64,000 bases of DNA, from positions 5,126,641 to 5,190,640 of the forward strand of contig NC_092705.1 in assembly GCF_964275005.1 (NCBI RefSeq), given 5' to 3'. The stretch is from Diadema setosum. Taxonomy: Eukaryota; Echinodermata; Echinoidea; Diadematoida; Diadematidae. How positions within the stretch are numbered: the stretch's first letter is position 1; each line of letters begins with the position of its first letter. The translations under genes were made by a program, and so were the position numbers. The notes below the pieces were generated by a model. It had not been told where the DNA came from, ran no database searches, and saw only the letters and a program-made list of their open reading frames with translations. Of the stretch, positions 26,501 to 35,300 are shown piece after piece.

Positions 26501-27326
26501 TCGCTCTTCTCAAAGAGATTTTTTCAGATCAGTGATTTCCACACCCATAGCCATAGGTATAGAGGTCTACATGCTGAAAAATCGCCCAATTTCCCAAAAT
26601 ATAGAAGCCTTTGCTTTGTTACGTCATAAACCCTCAGCTGCGTGGCGCGCCTCGCCCTAGCAGAAACTGGAGCACACACTTAAGTGCGCGTTTGAAAACC
26701 TTAAAAATGCGCAGCTTGAACTCCAGTTCATTGACCCTACCAGTCAAAATATCAAAAATCCTTCATAAATTTCCCCAAAATCTTTGACTTGGATCATTAC
26801 CAAAATGTAATCTTTTGTTACTTGTGTCATTCTCAACCTTTCATGCAAGTTTCATCCAAATCCGAGCACAACTTTTTGAGTTATTTTGCACACGGACAAA
26901 CTGACAAACAAACCAATTATATGATAGGCCCCTAGGCCTAAATTCAATGAATTTTTAACCTCCTCGATCCTCACTTGGGCGTGTTGGAGGAGGTAACAAG
27001 AAAATGATAGTAGCAAAAAATACAGTCTACAGACTCTAAAAATTTAGAGTTACATGTTTGGCATACCTACATGCTTACTATTTTGGCATTTGCAATCCCA
27101 ATAACTGTTAGAGCATATACTTGAATTAATTTAAACGCTGTAAACTGGTCTTACTAACGTTAAAACTTAGGAGAATTCTTTACCTTATTTACTTTTACAC
27201 ACCTAAATTCACAACGTTGCCGTTACAGTTGGGGCTCGTTGGGGTTGGTACAATCATGATCACGCATTTACTCACCTTGCTTATGTAGCTTTGGACTAAA
27301 CCCCGGAATCTTTCTAAACTGCTCAT
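14394..27326 (-). CDS. CDC16: CDC16/APC6, anaphase-promoting complex TPR subunit (16 coding exons)
   Basis: CDC16 is a scaffold subunit of the anaphase-promoting complex (APC/C), the nuclear ubiquitin ligase that targets cyclin B and securin. It acts as a TPR superhelix that dimerises and helps hold CDC27 and CDC26. Joining the exons read on the minus strand (listed separately) gives 1737 nt, that is 578 residues plus TGA, with every junction in phase and every intron GT-AG. The product follows human CDC16 (620 aa) from MSSLERFRGLVQSYISK through the TPR array, for example WADKAVTLSKG, YGPAWLAFGHSFA, EHDQAMAAYFTA, DKWEPLLNNLGHVYRKLK and CHRQALVLSPQN. The start is supported by this N-terminal match. 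Shortening lies at the acidic C-terminus, where about 40 human residues between the last TPR and the tail have no counterpart; either they are absent or an exon was missed between 14525 and 15360. Exons are about 55% GC against AT-rich introns. Identification is certain; minor splice choices may shift. Confidence 0.97.
14978..15075. mobile_element. Degenerate arm of a TTAA foldback element
   Basis: The sequence ACGACTTTTGAACAGATTGTCC with the following CTCTCAGACT and ATGTGTACTTCTG matches, with many changes, the right arms of the elements at 34578-35143 and 62956-63524. Only one arm is recognisable. Confidence 0.55.
15361..15451 (-). CDS. CDC16: CDC16 exon 15, residues 506-536
   Basis: Reads ALGVGRDDTFSVTMLTHSIE, then QYIGEMSPCE plus one base. 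It matches human ALGLRRDDTFSVTMLGHCIEMYIGD. The donor GTCTGT is weak. Confidence 0.93.
15914..16049 (-). CDS. CDC16: CDC16 exon 14, residues 460-505
   Basis: Reads KYEKALDCHRQALVLSPQNP, then STFSAIGYVYALTGQFSRAI and DYFHK. It matches human YAEALDYHRQALVLIPQNASTYSAIGY, the last full TPRs. Confidence 0.97.
16668..16793 (-). CDS. CDC16: CDC16 exon 13, residues 418-460
   Basis: Reads WETAATHFNQALTIVQNIS, then DKWEPLLNNLGHVYRKLK. It matches human VDKWEPLLNNLGHVCRKLK. The donor is GTAAAC. Confidence 0.96.
16906..17043. repeat. Mixed ATG/AAT/ACA trinucleotide repeat
   Basis: A run of GAT, AAT and CAA units within CDC16 intron 12. Confidence 0.95.
17445..17597 (-). CDS. CDC16: CDC16 exon 12, residues 367-418
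   Basis: Reads GCHLPLLYVGLEYGLTRNFK and ends DPFVLHEMGVVAFHNGD with the next exon. It matches human GCHLPMLYIGLEYGLTNNSK and PFVMHEVGVVAFQNGE. Confidence 0.96.
18441..18566 (-). CDS. CDC16: CDC16 exon 11, residues 325-367
   Basis: Reads SKATAIDRLYGPAWLAFGHS, then FAAEGEHDQAMAAYFTASRL and MKG. It is nearly identical to human CDC16 at the best-conserved TPR. Confidence 0.97.
19480..19600 (-). CDS. CDC16: CDC16 exon 10, residues 285-325
   Basis: Reads ELFYLAHRLVDLHPDKAVSW, then FAVGCYYYIVGKNEPARRFL. It matches human ELFYLSHKLVDLYPSNPVSWFAVG across a complete TPR. Confidence 0.96.
20024..20103 (-). CDS. CDC16: CDC16 exon 9, residues 258-285
   Basis: Reads SVLESDPFHERCLPVHVATL, then VELRLSN. 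It matches human SVVMEKDPFHASCLPVHIGTLVEL. It lies between a TGCAG acceptor and a GTATG donor. Confidence 0.95.
20415..20548 (-). CDS. CDC16: CDC16 exon 8, residues 214-258
   Basis: Reads YDKPVENKLPDCLLSLANNL, then TAERHYYNCDFRTSYKITR. It matches human YNKPSETV and LAERHYYNCDFKMCYKLT. The acceptor at CTCAG|TAC was chosen because it restores the YxKP match. Confidence 0.93.
21163..21257 (-). CDS. CDC16: CDC16 exon 7, residues 182-213
   Basis: Reads ERDLLQALPITEQCPTEEQE and ends SILKK before GTAATG. It is equivalent to human KELLESLPLSKLCNEEQELL. Confidence 0.93.
22026..22185 (-). CDS. CDC16: CDC16 exon 6, residues 129-182
   Basis: Reads VESSIALLKGQIYEALENR, later YRQALILDVHCYEAFELL and HQMLTADE. 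It closely matches human IKSSICLLRGKIYDALDNR and LDVYCFEAFDLLTSHHMLTAQE. It encodes TPR helices. Confidence 0.95.
22345..22532. mobile_element. MITE-like repeat
   Basis: Begins near GTTGCAGTGGACTCCTGGTA and ends GTTATAAAGGGATTGTACTG with the following TA. The words ATAATGAAGTCC, ATTTCGCTATAAT and CGTTATAAAGG recur as near-complements, as in a decayed inverted-repeat element. Family not recognised. Confidence 0.4.
22865..23345. repeat. Complex repeat with scattered inverted motifs
   Basis: TACCATACC and GAGCGCTC/GAGCGTTC words occur on both strands: left near 22925-22965, right near 23265-23335. The segment is unlike the intron around it and probably is a dispersed element or two overlapping ones. 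Limits approximate. Confidence 0.4.
23379..23519 (-). CDS. CDC16: CDC16 exon 5, residues 82-128
   Basis: Reads AAVRNWEEALNVLDG, then a variable acidic stretch ending GKIPLEN before GTGAGC. It is equivalent to human YAAKEHQQALDVLDM plus the divergent loop that follows. Both ends are phase 0. Confidence 0.9.
24086..24124 (-). CDS. CDC16: CDC16 exon 4, residues 69-81
   Basis: A 39-nt microexon reading LHKAGKYLAAKCL between a CTACAG acceptor and a GTAAGT donor. It matches human LYEACRYLAARCH. Confidence 0.92.
24336..24629. repeat. (CT)n, ATCTATC-rich and poly-T/poly-G tracts
   Basis: CT repeats at 24336-24354 and 24570-24597, an ATCTATCCATC-like degenerate stretch between, then a poly-T run that turns into 15 or so G bases at 24614-24628. 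Confidence 0.9.
24729..24826 (-). CDS. CDC16: CDC16 exon 3, residues 36-68
   Basis: Reads DPEDVYMLAQSLYLTRQYHR and onward to NRRLDK. It matches human EPQDIYWLAQCLYLTAQYHR. The donor GTATTA is weak, but the frame and match fix it. Confidence 0.93.
24896..25290. mobile_element. Diverged TTAA foldback element, one arm
   Basis: Starts TTAAGGGCCAATGGACAC and then follows the arm order of the elements at 34578 and 62956 (CACACATCAGTAAAGATTGAGG, TTTTAAAGTTTTGG, CGATGAGAAGACTAC). The second arm is not recognisable. It lies in CDC16 intron 2. Confidence 0.5.
25332..25386 (-). CDS. CDC16: CDC16 exon 2, residues 18-36
   Basis: Reads HQYDSAVFWADKAVTLSK plus one base, between a CAG acceptor and a GTGAG donor. 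It is equivalent to human QYQSALFWADKVASLS, the first TPR helix. Confidence 0.93.
26440..27000. mobile_element. Dispersed repeat, possibly RTE/SINE-tail-like
   Basis: Starts near GAGTGCAGACCTCCGCCAAG and ends near GTTGGAGGAGGTAAC, with TTTCATCCAAATCCGAGCAC and ACACGGACAAACTGACAAAC before the end. These phrases resemble widespread repeats in aquatic animals whose tails read CATCCAAATCCG...GACAAACAGACAAAC...CCTCCTTGGCGGAGGT. Attribution to a class is from memory and uncertain. Higher CpG than the intron around it. Confidence 0.5.
27276..27326 (-). CDS. CDC16: CDC16 exon 1, residues 1-17
   Basis: The ATG is at 27326-27324 and the exon reads MSSLERFRGLVQSYISK before a GTGAG donor (phase 0). It matches the human start MNLERLRKRVRQYLDQ, the N-terminal segment involved in CDC16 dimerisation. 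Confidence 0.93.
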
Positions 27327-27720
27327 CGTATATCATAGACTTTAGTTGCTATCTTCCAGTTGAAATTTAGGCTGAGACAGTTTCAGTTGTGTAGCAGCAT
27401 CAATACTCGGTAATCAGCAGGTTGTGCTTGGTCCCATGTATTTATATTTGGCGGTGTGGCAGATTCACACGGTTAGACCCCCGATCTACCACTATAAACG
27501 TGTTACGACTAACGAGTATGAGTGAAGTATACACGTACACACACCGCTCAGCCAGCGCGCGATTTTTCGTCTCTCGCTCTCAAATTCACGCGGGAGCGAT
27601 CGGCGATCGGAAGAGCAGTGCACAGCGTGCGCAACTACGAGATCAAGACGCACTCCACTCGCAGTGCAATCCGACGTGCAAACGTGAAATATTATAGCGC
27701 CATCTCGCGGTATCCTATAA
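27327..27720 (-). promoter_or_regulatory. CDC16 upstream region, CpG-rich block
   Basis: Upstream of the CDC16 ATG lies a block (about 27540-27720) clearly richer in CpG and GC than its flanks, with words such as CCAGCGCGCGAT and GCGATCGGCGATCGG. It probably holds the promoter and 5' UTR. No TATA box is evident. Confidence 0.45.
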
Positions 27721-27849
27721 CGCAAAAGCCAAAGATATTTTTGGAAAAAGTTCTTTGGCAAAAGCGTACTTTCCACCAGCGAGGGGAGCACCTCCTGGCC
27801 GGATCCCTCAAAGCATGTAGCAGTTTGCATCACTCACTACTCCATACTT

Positions 27850-27962
27850 TTTTTTTTGTTAGAACAAAAGAAATAAAAAGAACAAATGGGGTCGGGGGCA
27901 TGCGCCCCCTTAATTTCTTTAAAGGCGCCTCCCCTCTACGGAATTCCTGGATCCGTCCCTGA
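27850..27962. mobile_element. DNA transposon end (GGATCCRTCCCTG type)
   Basis: The segment GGGGGCATGCGCCCCCTTAA...CCTGGATCCGTCCCTGA reads on the other strand as CAGGGACGGATCCAGGAATT, a terminal sequence common in hAT-like non-autonomous elements of invertebrates. The opposite end was not found. Confidence 0.45.
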
Positions 27963-28255
27963 AGAGACCTTTTAAAAGGCTTTCGGAAAGTGAAACCGGT
28001 TATCGTTTGAAAAAGTGAAAATGACTTTGATCTATGTTGTATTATAATTATATGCATTTTGGTGATGATTTTTTTTTAATTATTCATATAAAATTCTTCA
28101 CATATCCATGCAGTCTAGAACAAAATAGGAAAGAGTGCTTAAGAAAAATAGACGGAGGAGTTTATAAACGGGGAGAAGGAACAAGAGGAGGCCGATGGTG
28201 AAAAGGTCGTAGGCCTAGTATTAGGAATAGTGTTAATAATTATAATCATTACCCA

Positions 28256-28565
28256 GGTCGAAAACCAGCACAAACCAGTTAACATTTTTTAATGGTCTTT
28301 ACTGGTTTTAACTGGTCTTAACTGCATGGTTTCAGCTAGTACCAGTTGAAACCAGAAGGCAACTCAAACTTTCCAGTAACAAAATAAGCAATATTCTAAG
28401 TTGAAGTCATACTGGTACCAGTTTACACCAGTTGATGTCGCACTGCTTACCAGTTACCAGTTGAAACCAGTAAAATTCTATTGGTGGCCAGTTGATAACA
28501 GGTCAAGTCTCACTGTGTATCAGTTGATACCAATTGAAGTCGACTGGTATGGTGATACCTGCTGG
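28256..28565. repeat. ACCAGTT-rich repeat block
   Basis: ACCAGT/ACTGGT words recur more than ten times, in both orientations, in about 310 bp, with units such as CCAGTTGAAACCAG. The ends (AACCAGCACAAACC and ATACCTGCTGG) could be degenerate inverted termini. Confidence 0.75.
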
Positions 28566-29375
28566 TGAAGTGTTCTGCATTTCCAGATGACAATGCAGAA
28601 GTCACAAAATTAAAGTGTAAAGTAAATAAACAAACAAACAAACATGAATACAATACACGAGAAATCGGGATTCCCTGATGTGCTTCTCTATAAAGTTGCC
28701 GGGTGCGCAAGAGGGGAAATGAATTAAAAATGGCCCTTCACAGTAGGAAGCACATGAGGAAACATATACAGGAAAAATGTTACAGGAAATCACAGAGTAA
28801 AGCAATATTAAAATTTTGATAAATTCAGATTAAGCACACCAAGTTAATAAGTGAACACAAGAAAAGTGCCTGGATCACATCAAGAAAGAAAAGAATTTGC
28901 TTTCCATCTAATATAAGTTCAAGTGCCGGGTTCCAATATTGTTACAAAGTATACTTCTATAAAAACAAGTCTCTTGTTCTCAGATAGGGCCTATACAGTA
29001 TTTAAAATCTAATGAATATTTTACAATGGATTATGAGATTTAAAAAGAAATGGACGGACATTGTTAAGGGTGTTTTCTCGGAGAGGATTTTGAGGAGACA
29101 TAACAATGTTATTTTTTTATAGTCTGTCATAAATACCAAGAAAATGTGCATACATAAGAAAGGTGGTTTGATCACAAACAAATCTATTATAATAAGCCAT
29201 AAACGTGATTCCTATGGAATTATTTCCTTTAAAACTGAAGATACATTCAATATTCAAATAGCAATTTAAATGTGGGAAGATTATTTACACTCAATCGTGA
29301 GATCAATAGACTTTGATTAAGGTGCTTTCCAATTGATTGGGAAAAGCAAATTTATTGTGCTGGAAGATGACAATT

Positions 29376-29377
<2 letters not shown>

Positions 29378-29412
<35 letters not shown>
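29378..29412. repeat. (GA)n microsatellite
   Basis: About sixteen consecutive GA units. Confidence 0.95.
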
Positions 29413-29784
29413 AGAAGGAGAGAAAAGCTTGGAGTGACAGCGCATGATCAAGAGCATTGACCAAAAGTGATATGAGAATTATAATTAGGGGCGTGGTTCA
29501 TGTTCTGCTACGAAGTTATTCGATTAGCGTGAATCGTGATTCTTTTCACAAACACTTTGTAAAGTGTTTGCAATGTTTACAACACTTTTCACAAACACTT
29601 TGTAAATCGAAAAATCGTCATCATGAAAAAGGTAACATGGGCCGCTCTTTTCCGATAACACAATGATTTTGAACAAATATTTTTATTAATATAGTTTCAA
29701 ATCCGTTTATTTATTGTTTGTTTGTTGTTTGATATTGTAATTGTACAGATTAAAGATGTGATATTGGAAGTAACATTGATTTCA

Positions 29785-29843
29785 AATTAATTGAATTGAA
29801 TTGAATTGAACTGACCTGAATTGAACTGAATTGAATTGAATCT
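29785..29843. repeat. (GAATT)n pentanucleotide repeat
   Basis: About eleven GAATT/GAACT units, some with substitutions. Confidence 0.9.
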
Positions 29844-30718
29844 TGAACATTGCATCACGATCAACATACGGCGTGCACTGAGGATCTTTCATGCTTTAAG
29901 GCATCGTGATAACTAAGCATTGTGCCCCGCGAGGGTATAATATTCTGTGAAGGGGTGTATACTGTAAACACAGTGAATATTATCCGCAGTAAGGTATCTT
30001 CAGTGGAAGGAAGGGCAACTGGAAGGTTGTGATGTATGTCTTCCGATGTATTCTGTCATAGATTCTCGATGAGCTTTAATTATAGATAGGGTTTCTATAG
30101 AATCTATGGAACACCCAAAAGCCGTGCAAAAAGGAAGGACACTAATGACACGCATTGACTATGCAGTAAATCGTACATTGGATGGCAGAAGAACGATTAT
30201 ATTGATAGGGGAGATAAAAAGCCTGATCGACTAAAACGCTGGATAAAAATCTACAAAATCACTAAGAAACTGAATGGAGCGGAGATTGCGGGGGGGGGGG
30301 GGGGGAAGAACTATAACCAATATGGAGGAGGTCCATTGGTAGATTGAAGTGGGAGATGAAATTTGTGATTACCGAAGAAGGATTGGTGAATGAATGAAAG
30401 CAGGAAAAGGGGGGAGAAATATCTGCAGCCGCAAATAACAACGAATTTGCACGAGAAAATTAGGTGAAAGTACGAAATAGGGAAATGAACGATGGGGGAG
30501 GAGAATCAAAGAAGGAAGAGGAGATGAAGAAGATAAGTATATAAGCAGGAGAGAAAGGACAAATAGAAGGAAAGTAGAATAGGGCTTTTATATGGAAACT
30601 GGCAACTTGCGATAAACATTTTGCTCAGTGCACTATGGATTCCCGCAGAAAATGTTAACACTATTACAAGGGCGTGCCTCGAGAGGAAGCTGACTTTCTA
30701 TGTTTTCGCCGTTGCAAT

Positions 30719-30753
30719 CTCTATCTATCTATCTATCTATATATCTACCTATT

Positions 30754-30811
<58 letters not shown>

Positions 30812-30975
30812 CATCTACCCATCCATCTATCTATCCATCTACCTACCACATACTATCTAGCACCTACCTATCTATCTATCTATACATACATACATACATA
30901 CCTATCTATCTATCTATATCCATCTATCTATCTTTATATCTACCTTATGTATGTACCTGTCTTTCTATCTATCTT

Positions 30976-31034
<59 letters not shown>

Positions 31035-31080
31035 GTCAATCTTATCTATCTACTAGTATATCTCTCTATCTATATTTCTA
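30719..31080. repeat. (TATC)n tetranucleotide array, about 360 bp
   Basis: Long imperfect array of CTAT/CCAT/CTAC units with a TACATACATACA patch and CTTT units near 31017-31034. The open frames across it (Tyr-Leu-Ser-Ile repeats) are artefacts. Confidence 0.97.
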
Positions 31081-31919
31081 AACAAACTCATACGCAAGGT
31101 CTAAAAGTTGCTTATTATTATGATTATTATAAAATCTATGATTTTCCATATAATCGGAACCGAGAGTACAATGTGAGACCATGGGCAGGGTGAATGGAAT
31201 TATTCTATGAGTGCCTGATGGTAAAGTGCACCATTGTTATTGTATTTTGGTGATTTATATAAAATATACTGACTATACTCAAGTGATATTCCGTTTACCC
31301 ATTATGACTTTTGACGGCGGTGTGTTGCAGTGCAAGGTCGGTGCTTGCTATAATCTCGCATCACATAATGAGAAATCGTGCAATAATTCGTAGCTTGAGA
31401 TCCCTTTTGATATATATTCGCTTGTACTATACGATTTGGAAATATTTGCTTTGCTCAAAGAGAAAATACGATGGGAGTAAAAGGAGGAGAAGAAAAAAAA
31501 AAGTATGATGATGACAAGGGGAATTAATGACTGTGGTTGTATGTCGAAATAAGCGAGGATGCTCAGTGATCGTCCTACACTGAAAATCGACAAGTTTATA
31601 GCATTCTGCAGATACTACTACTCTGGTATGGAACATGAACCATGCAAGGTAGGCACCCTATTAAATTTTGGAGCAGTGGTCCAACCCCATGGCATGGTGT
31701 TCCCCAGTATGGCCTCCACTCACTGGATGCATGCTTGACTGATGCTCGGCTGGATGTTGCGTAGGCCTACATCCACAGGGGATGAAGAGGATGGTAGCAG
31801 GGAGGTGAACCTCCCTGGTGGAAGCGCTGAGCAGTGCGGTTCGCACGGGTGGCACACAGACACACACTATACGCAAACACACGACTGCAGCATGCACGTC
31901 ATTCATTTTTATTCGCCAC

Positions 31920-32227
31920 CGCCAAGAAAGTTTCAGCCTCGCTCGAAGCTCGTTGCTCATCATCATGCACACCAGCAGATTTTGCCCGGTAAACGGATGT
32001 GAAGAAGGCCAAATACAAAGCGACATTTTCGCCACAGTTTTCGGCCTTCAAAGTCCAGTAAACATCGCCGCTCCGGCTTCTCGGTCGGGGATGAAGAGCG
32101 GCTAAAATGATGTGGATGTGCGGATTGCTAGCGTAAATCTTTTCCAATTTTGGAACAATCATGATCGGAAAACTGTAATCTTGGATTAATAGCAGGCTGA
32201 AGAAGACGTAATTGGAGGAAAGCGAAA
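31920..32227 (+). promoter_or_regulatory. Probable UNC80 5' UTR/promoter region
   Basis: CpG content rises in the 300 bp before the UNC80 ATG (for example CATCGCCGCTCCGGCTTCTC near 32064). No TATA box was identified; the transcription start is not determinable by eye. Confidence 0.35.
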
Positions 32228-32319
32228 ATGGTGAAAAGGAAGAAGTCGGGAGATGATCCAAAGGATCTTGCAAGACAGATTCCACTTCCTATTCAGATAT
32301 TTCTATGGCGACAAACCAG
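32228..32319 (+). CDS. UNC80: UNC80 exon 1, residues 1-31
   Basis: Encodes MVKRKKSGDD, then IPLPIQIFLWRQT and two bases of the next codon, followed by donor GTAGGT. It matches the human N-terminus, which fixes the start. Confidence 0.95.
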
Positions 32320-35300
32320 GTAGGTCGTGATCGTGATCGTGCGACATTCTTACATAGCTATTAGGGGTTCTATCCTGCTATAGGCCAAGTATTGTAATTC
32401 GAACATTTACTTGAAATTTTTGTGTTAGTTTTTAGACGATGATGTTGACTGAAACAAACGCCAGAAACGATGCCCCAGCCAGGGGAAGAAGGGATAGGTG
32501 CTTGGATTAGAATTGAAGATAGAGTCTTTGGATCAACTGTAACTTGTAAGTGTAACACTAACAGTTATGGAAATATCAAACCAAAGTAGACTCTACAACC
32601 TGTAATGAAACGTTTAGATAAATTGTTATTGTAATATAGACTTACACATGTAAACCACACAGCCCAGTCCGCACGGCGTCTGGTTGGGCTACTAGTATTG
32701 TTATTGTGACTCTAACTGGTAGTATTGCAACAGCAGTATTTGCAAGAGATAGAAACTTATCTATATAGATAATCAAATAACGAACCAACAAACACAAGAA
32801 GCGCAATTCAAGAGTACAATTCTAACAACATTCTACAACAAATGAAGTTTCCCCAGATGTGCTTCCCTATTTAAAGTTGCCAGGCTGATGGAAAAAAGCA
32901 ATCAAAATCTCAATGGCTGGTGGGCCTTTGCCTTTGTTGACTGATGTTGCTCTTGTCAAGTCTTGACATAACTTCGAGAATATTTATCAACAAAATAGAC
33001 CTTCATTTCCTCCGGTGAGAGTGAGAAGGGCATTAAGTTGCTTCTTAACCCAGATAGTGTTCGAGACAACTTAACGCTCTTCTCATTCTCACCCGACGAT
33101 TTTGAATAAGAATATGGGGGGGGGGGGGAAAGAGTAACTAGACATCTTTCTAATCCATGTAATTTCTTGTTAGGGTTGAAAATTAAACACACTGTGCGTA
33201 AATTAAGACTGTGTTATTGTTAAATGTCAGTAATCAGTGTGAAATGGCTTGGGGCTTTATTCCCTTTCATGTGTTTACCGGCTTAAATCTTAATGTGATA
33301 TCAGCAGATGAATAGATATTGAAAATACTTGAAGTTCAAGTTGTTGATTTGTTATCTGTTATGTTCCTTCAGTCAAAGAAAAGGGATATAAGATGTGTTA
33401 TGTTTCTTCAGTCAAAGAAAAGCCTTAAGGGTATACGATATCGCCCATGGGCCATTATCCAGGTCAATTGAGCAAACCGCTATAATCGAAAACCTTCTCC
33501 TCCACCTGTATGTTATCTTGAGATACATTGAAATGTGTGTCCATGTTATTATACACATTTGTATTCTATGAGTAGTTTTGTCAATGTTTCGATGGGGACT
33601 TTGTACCTGTTTATTTTCACAATGATTTGATTATTTATTTGTAAAAGTGTAGAAATAAAATCAAAACTAAAACTGAAACAGATGTACACTAGGGTCTGAT
33701 TGTGTTGCTAACTGAAACATCAATACTGCAGTTCAAGAAACAAACAGGAAAAGTGAGTACACGCTTTAACTTTGTCATATTGTGGTTCAAGTGGACACGA
33801 TGTATGATTAATATTCCTTTTCCACACTTGCACATTATGGTCATCATGATAGCAGTATTGTCAGATAAAGTAACTGGGAGAAATTACATTTTATATTGGA
33901 TCTTTGGTCTTTCAACATCTACAGCCCGTTCATCAGACCAAAGCTGACGAGGATATACGAGGCGAGCTGTGTGGTAAGAAATCAATCTTCTTTTGACTTG
34001 TTTTGATTTTTTTTTTTGGGGGGGGGATGGGGGGTTGTCTTTCTTTCAATTCAATTTTTGTTGTACGTTGCTATTCATTTTGTGAATTGATTCTGTTGGA
34101 GAACCAACTTGTTTTTGCTACATGAAGTAAGATTAATTTTTCATGATCATTCATGGTTTATTCTGGGATGATTAGCATGTTGACCTCTTTGCATTGATAG
34201 AAGGGATGGGCTATGGACAATTTGTTTACGAGTATATTGTTGGCTGGCTTATTCTTAAGCCTGTCAACATTTACAAGCAGAGGTATCCTTGTCCCCCATG
34301 ATGAACAAAAATACAAAATGTACAAATGTACAGGTAAGTTTGGTAACAATGAATGCTTACATACCTTGTGATTTTGTTACAAAGTACATTCAGTTCTTTC
34401 ATGAATGTGGTTGGAAAAAGTTTTAAAGAGTGAATAGAAATAAAAAACAGAGCTAGAGGGAAGGAAAGAAGTAGAACAGAAACAGACAGACAGACAGACA
34501 CACACACGTGTGTGTGGCAAGACCTCTGCTTAAACCTTACAGTGTTCTATTCATTGATTGGCACAGGCAGCTTAAAATTAAAGGGAAGATAAACCCCAAG
34601 AACAATGTGGATTGAGTGAAAGCAGCAACATTAGTAGAACACATCAGTGAAAGTTTGAAGAAAATCGGACAATCGATGCAAAAGTTATGAATTTTTAAAG
34701 TTTTGATGTTGGAACCGCTGGATGAGGAGACTACTAGAGATTATGACGTATGAGTGGACTACAATATCAAGAAAATATAAAGAAAATACTACAAAAATCC
34801 ATTTTTCAGGAAAATTACAAATTCCATCAACTTGATATTGACATATGTTAAGGGTAGCAATTATTCCCCCTGCTTTCTGAAAGCGCTTGGTCCACTGCTC
34901 TTTCATAATTCTAGAAAAGTGAATTTTTGTTGAATATCCTTTATATTTTCTTTGTATTGTTGTCCACTCATACGTCATATCCTCTAGTAGTCTCCTCATC
35001 CAGCGGTTCCAACACCAAAACTTTAAAAATTCATAACTTTTGCATCGATTGTCCGATTTTTCTCAAACTTTCACTGATGTGTTCTACTAATGTTGCTGCT
35101 TTCACTCAATCCACATTGCTCTTTGGGTTTACCTTCCCTTTAATTTACAGTGAATAGACATCACATAATCCCTTTAATCTCTATTGTGTCACCATTGCCC
35201 TTGTGTTGGACTGAGGCAAATTGTTCAACCATGCGCAGGTTTGGAGGAATCATTTGAATCCTGATGAGAAAACATAGCACACAAATTATACTATAGCTAC

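Larger units (their letters stand above)
14525..27275 (-). other. CDC16 introns, contents
   Basis: Fifteen introns of 311-1889 bp. Intron 15 (14525-15360) holds a degenerate foldback-element arm. Intron 12 (16794-17444) holds a trinucleotide repeat. Intron 10 (18567-19479) has a CATC/TCTA-rich stretch. Introns 6 and 5 (21258-22025, 22186-23378) have poly-A/T tracts and two complex repeats. Intron 3 (24125-24728) has (CT)n and poly-T/poly-G. Intron 2 (24827-25331) holds a diverged foldback element. Intron 1 (25387-27275) holds a dispersed repeat. Introns 4, 7-9, 11, 13 and 14 show only short A/T runs and nothing else I can name. Confidence 0.8.
27963..32227. other. Intergenic region between CDC16 and UNC80
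   Basis: Head-to-head spacer. Holds an ACCAGTT-rich repeat (28256-28565), (GA)n at 29378-29412, (GAATT)n at 29785-29843, poly-G at 30290-30306 and a long (TATC)n at 30719-31080. The last 300 bp (about 31920-32227) are GC-richer and probably carry the UNC80 5' UTR and promoter. Confidence 0.6.
32320..33924 (+). other. UNC80 intron 1
   Basis: Contains a short foldback (33012-33101), a poly-G run near 33118-33128 and a 39-bp direct duplication (33358-33435). Otherwise unremarkable. Confidence 0.8.

Noticed and set aside
30621-31193. Several overlapping plus-strand frames rich in Tyr-Leu-Ser-Ile
   Set aside because: They are translations of the (TATC)n array.
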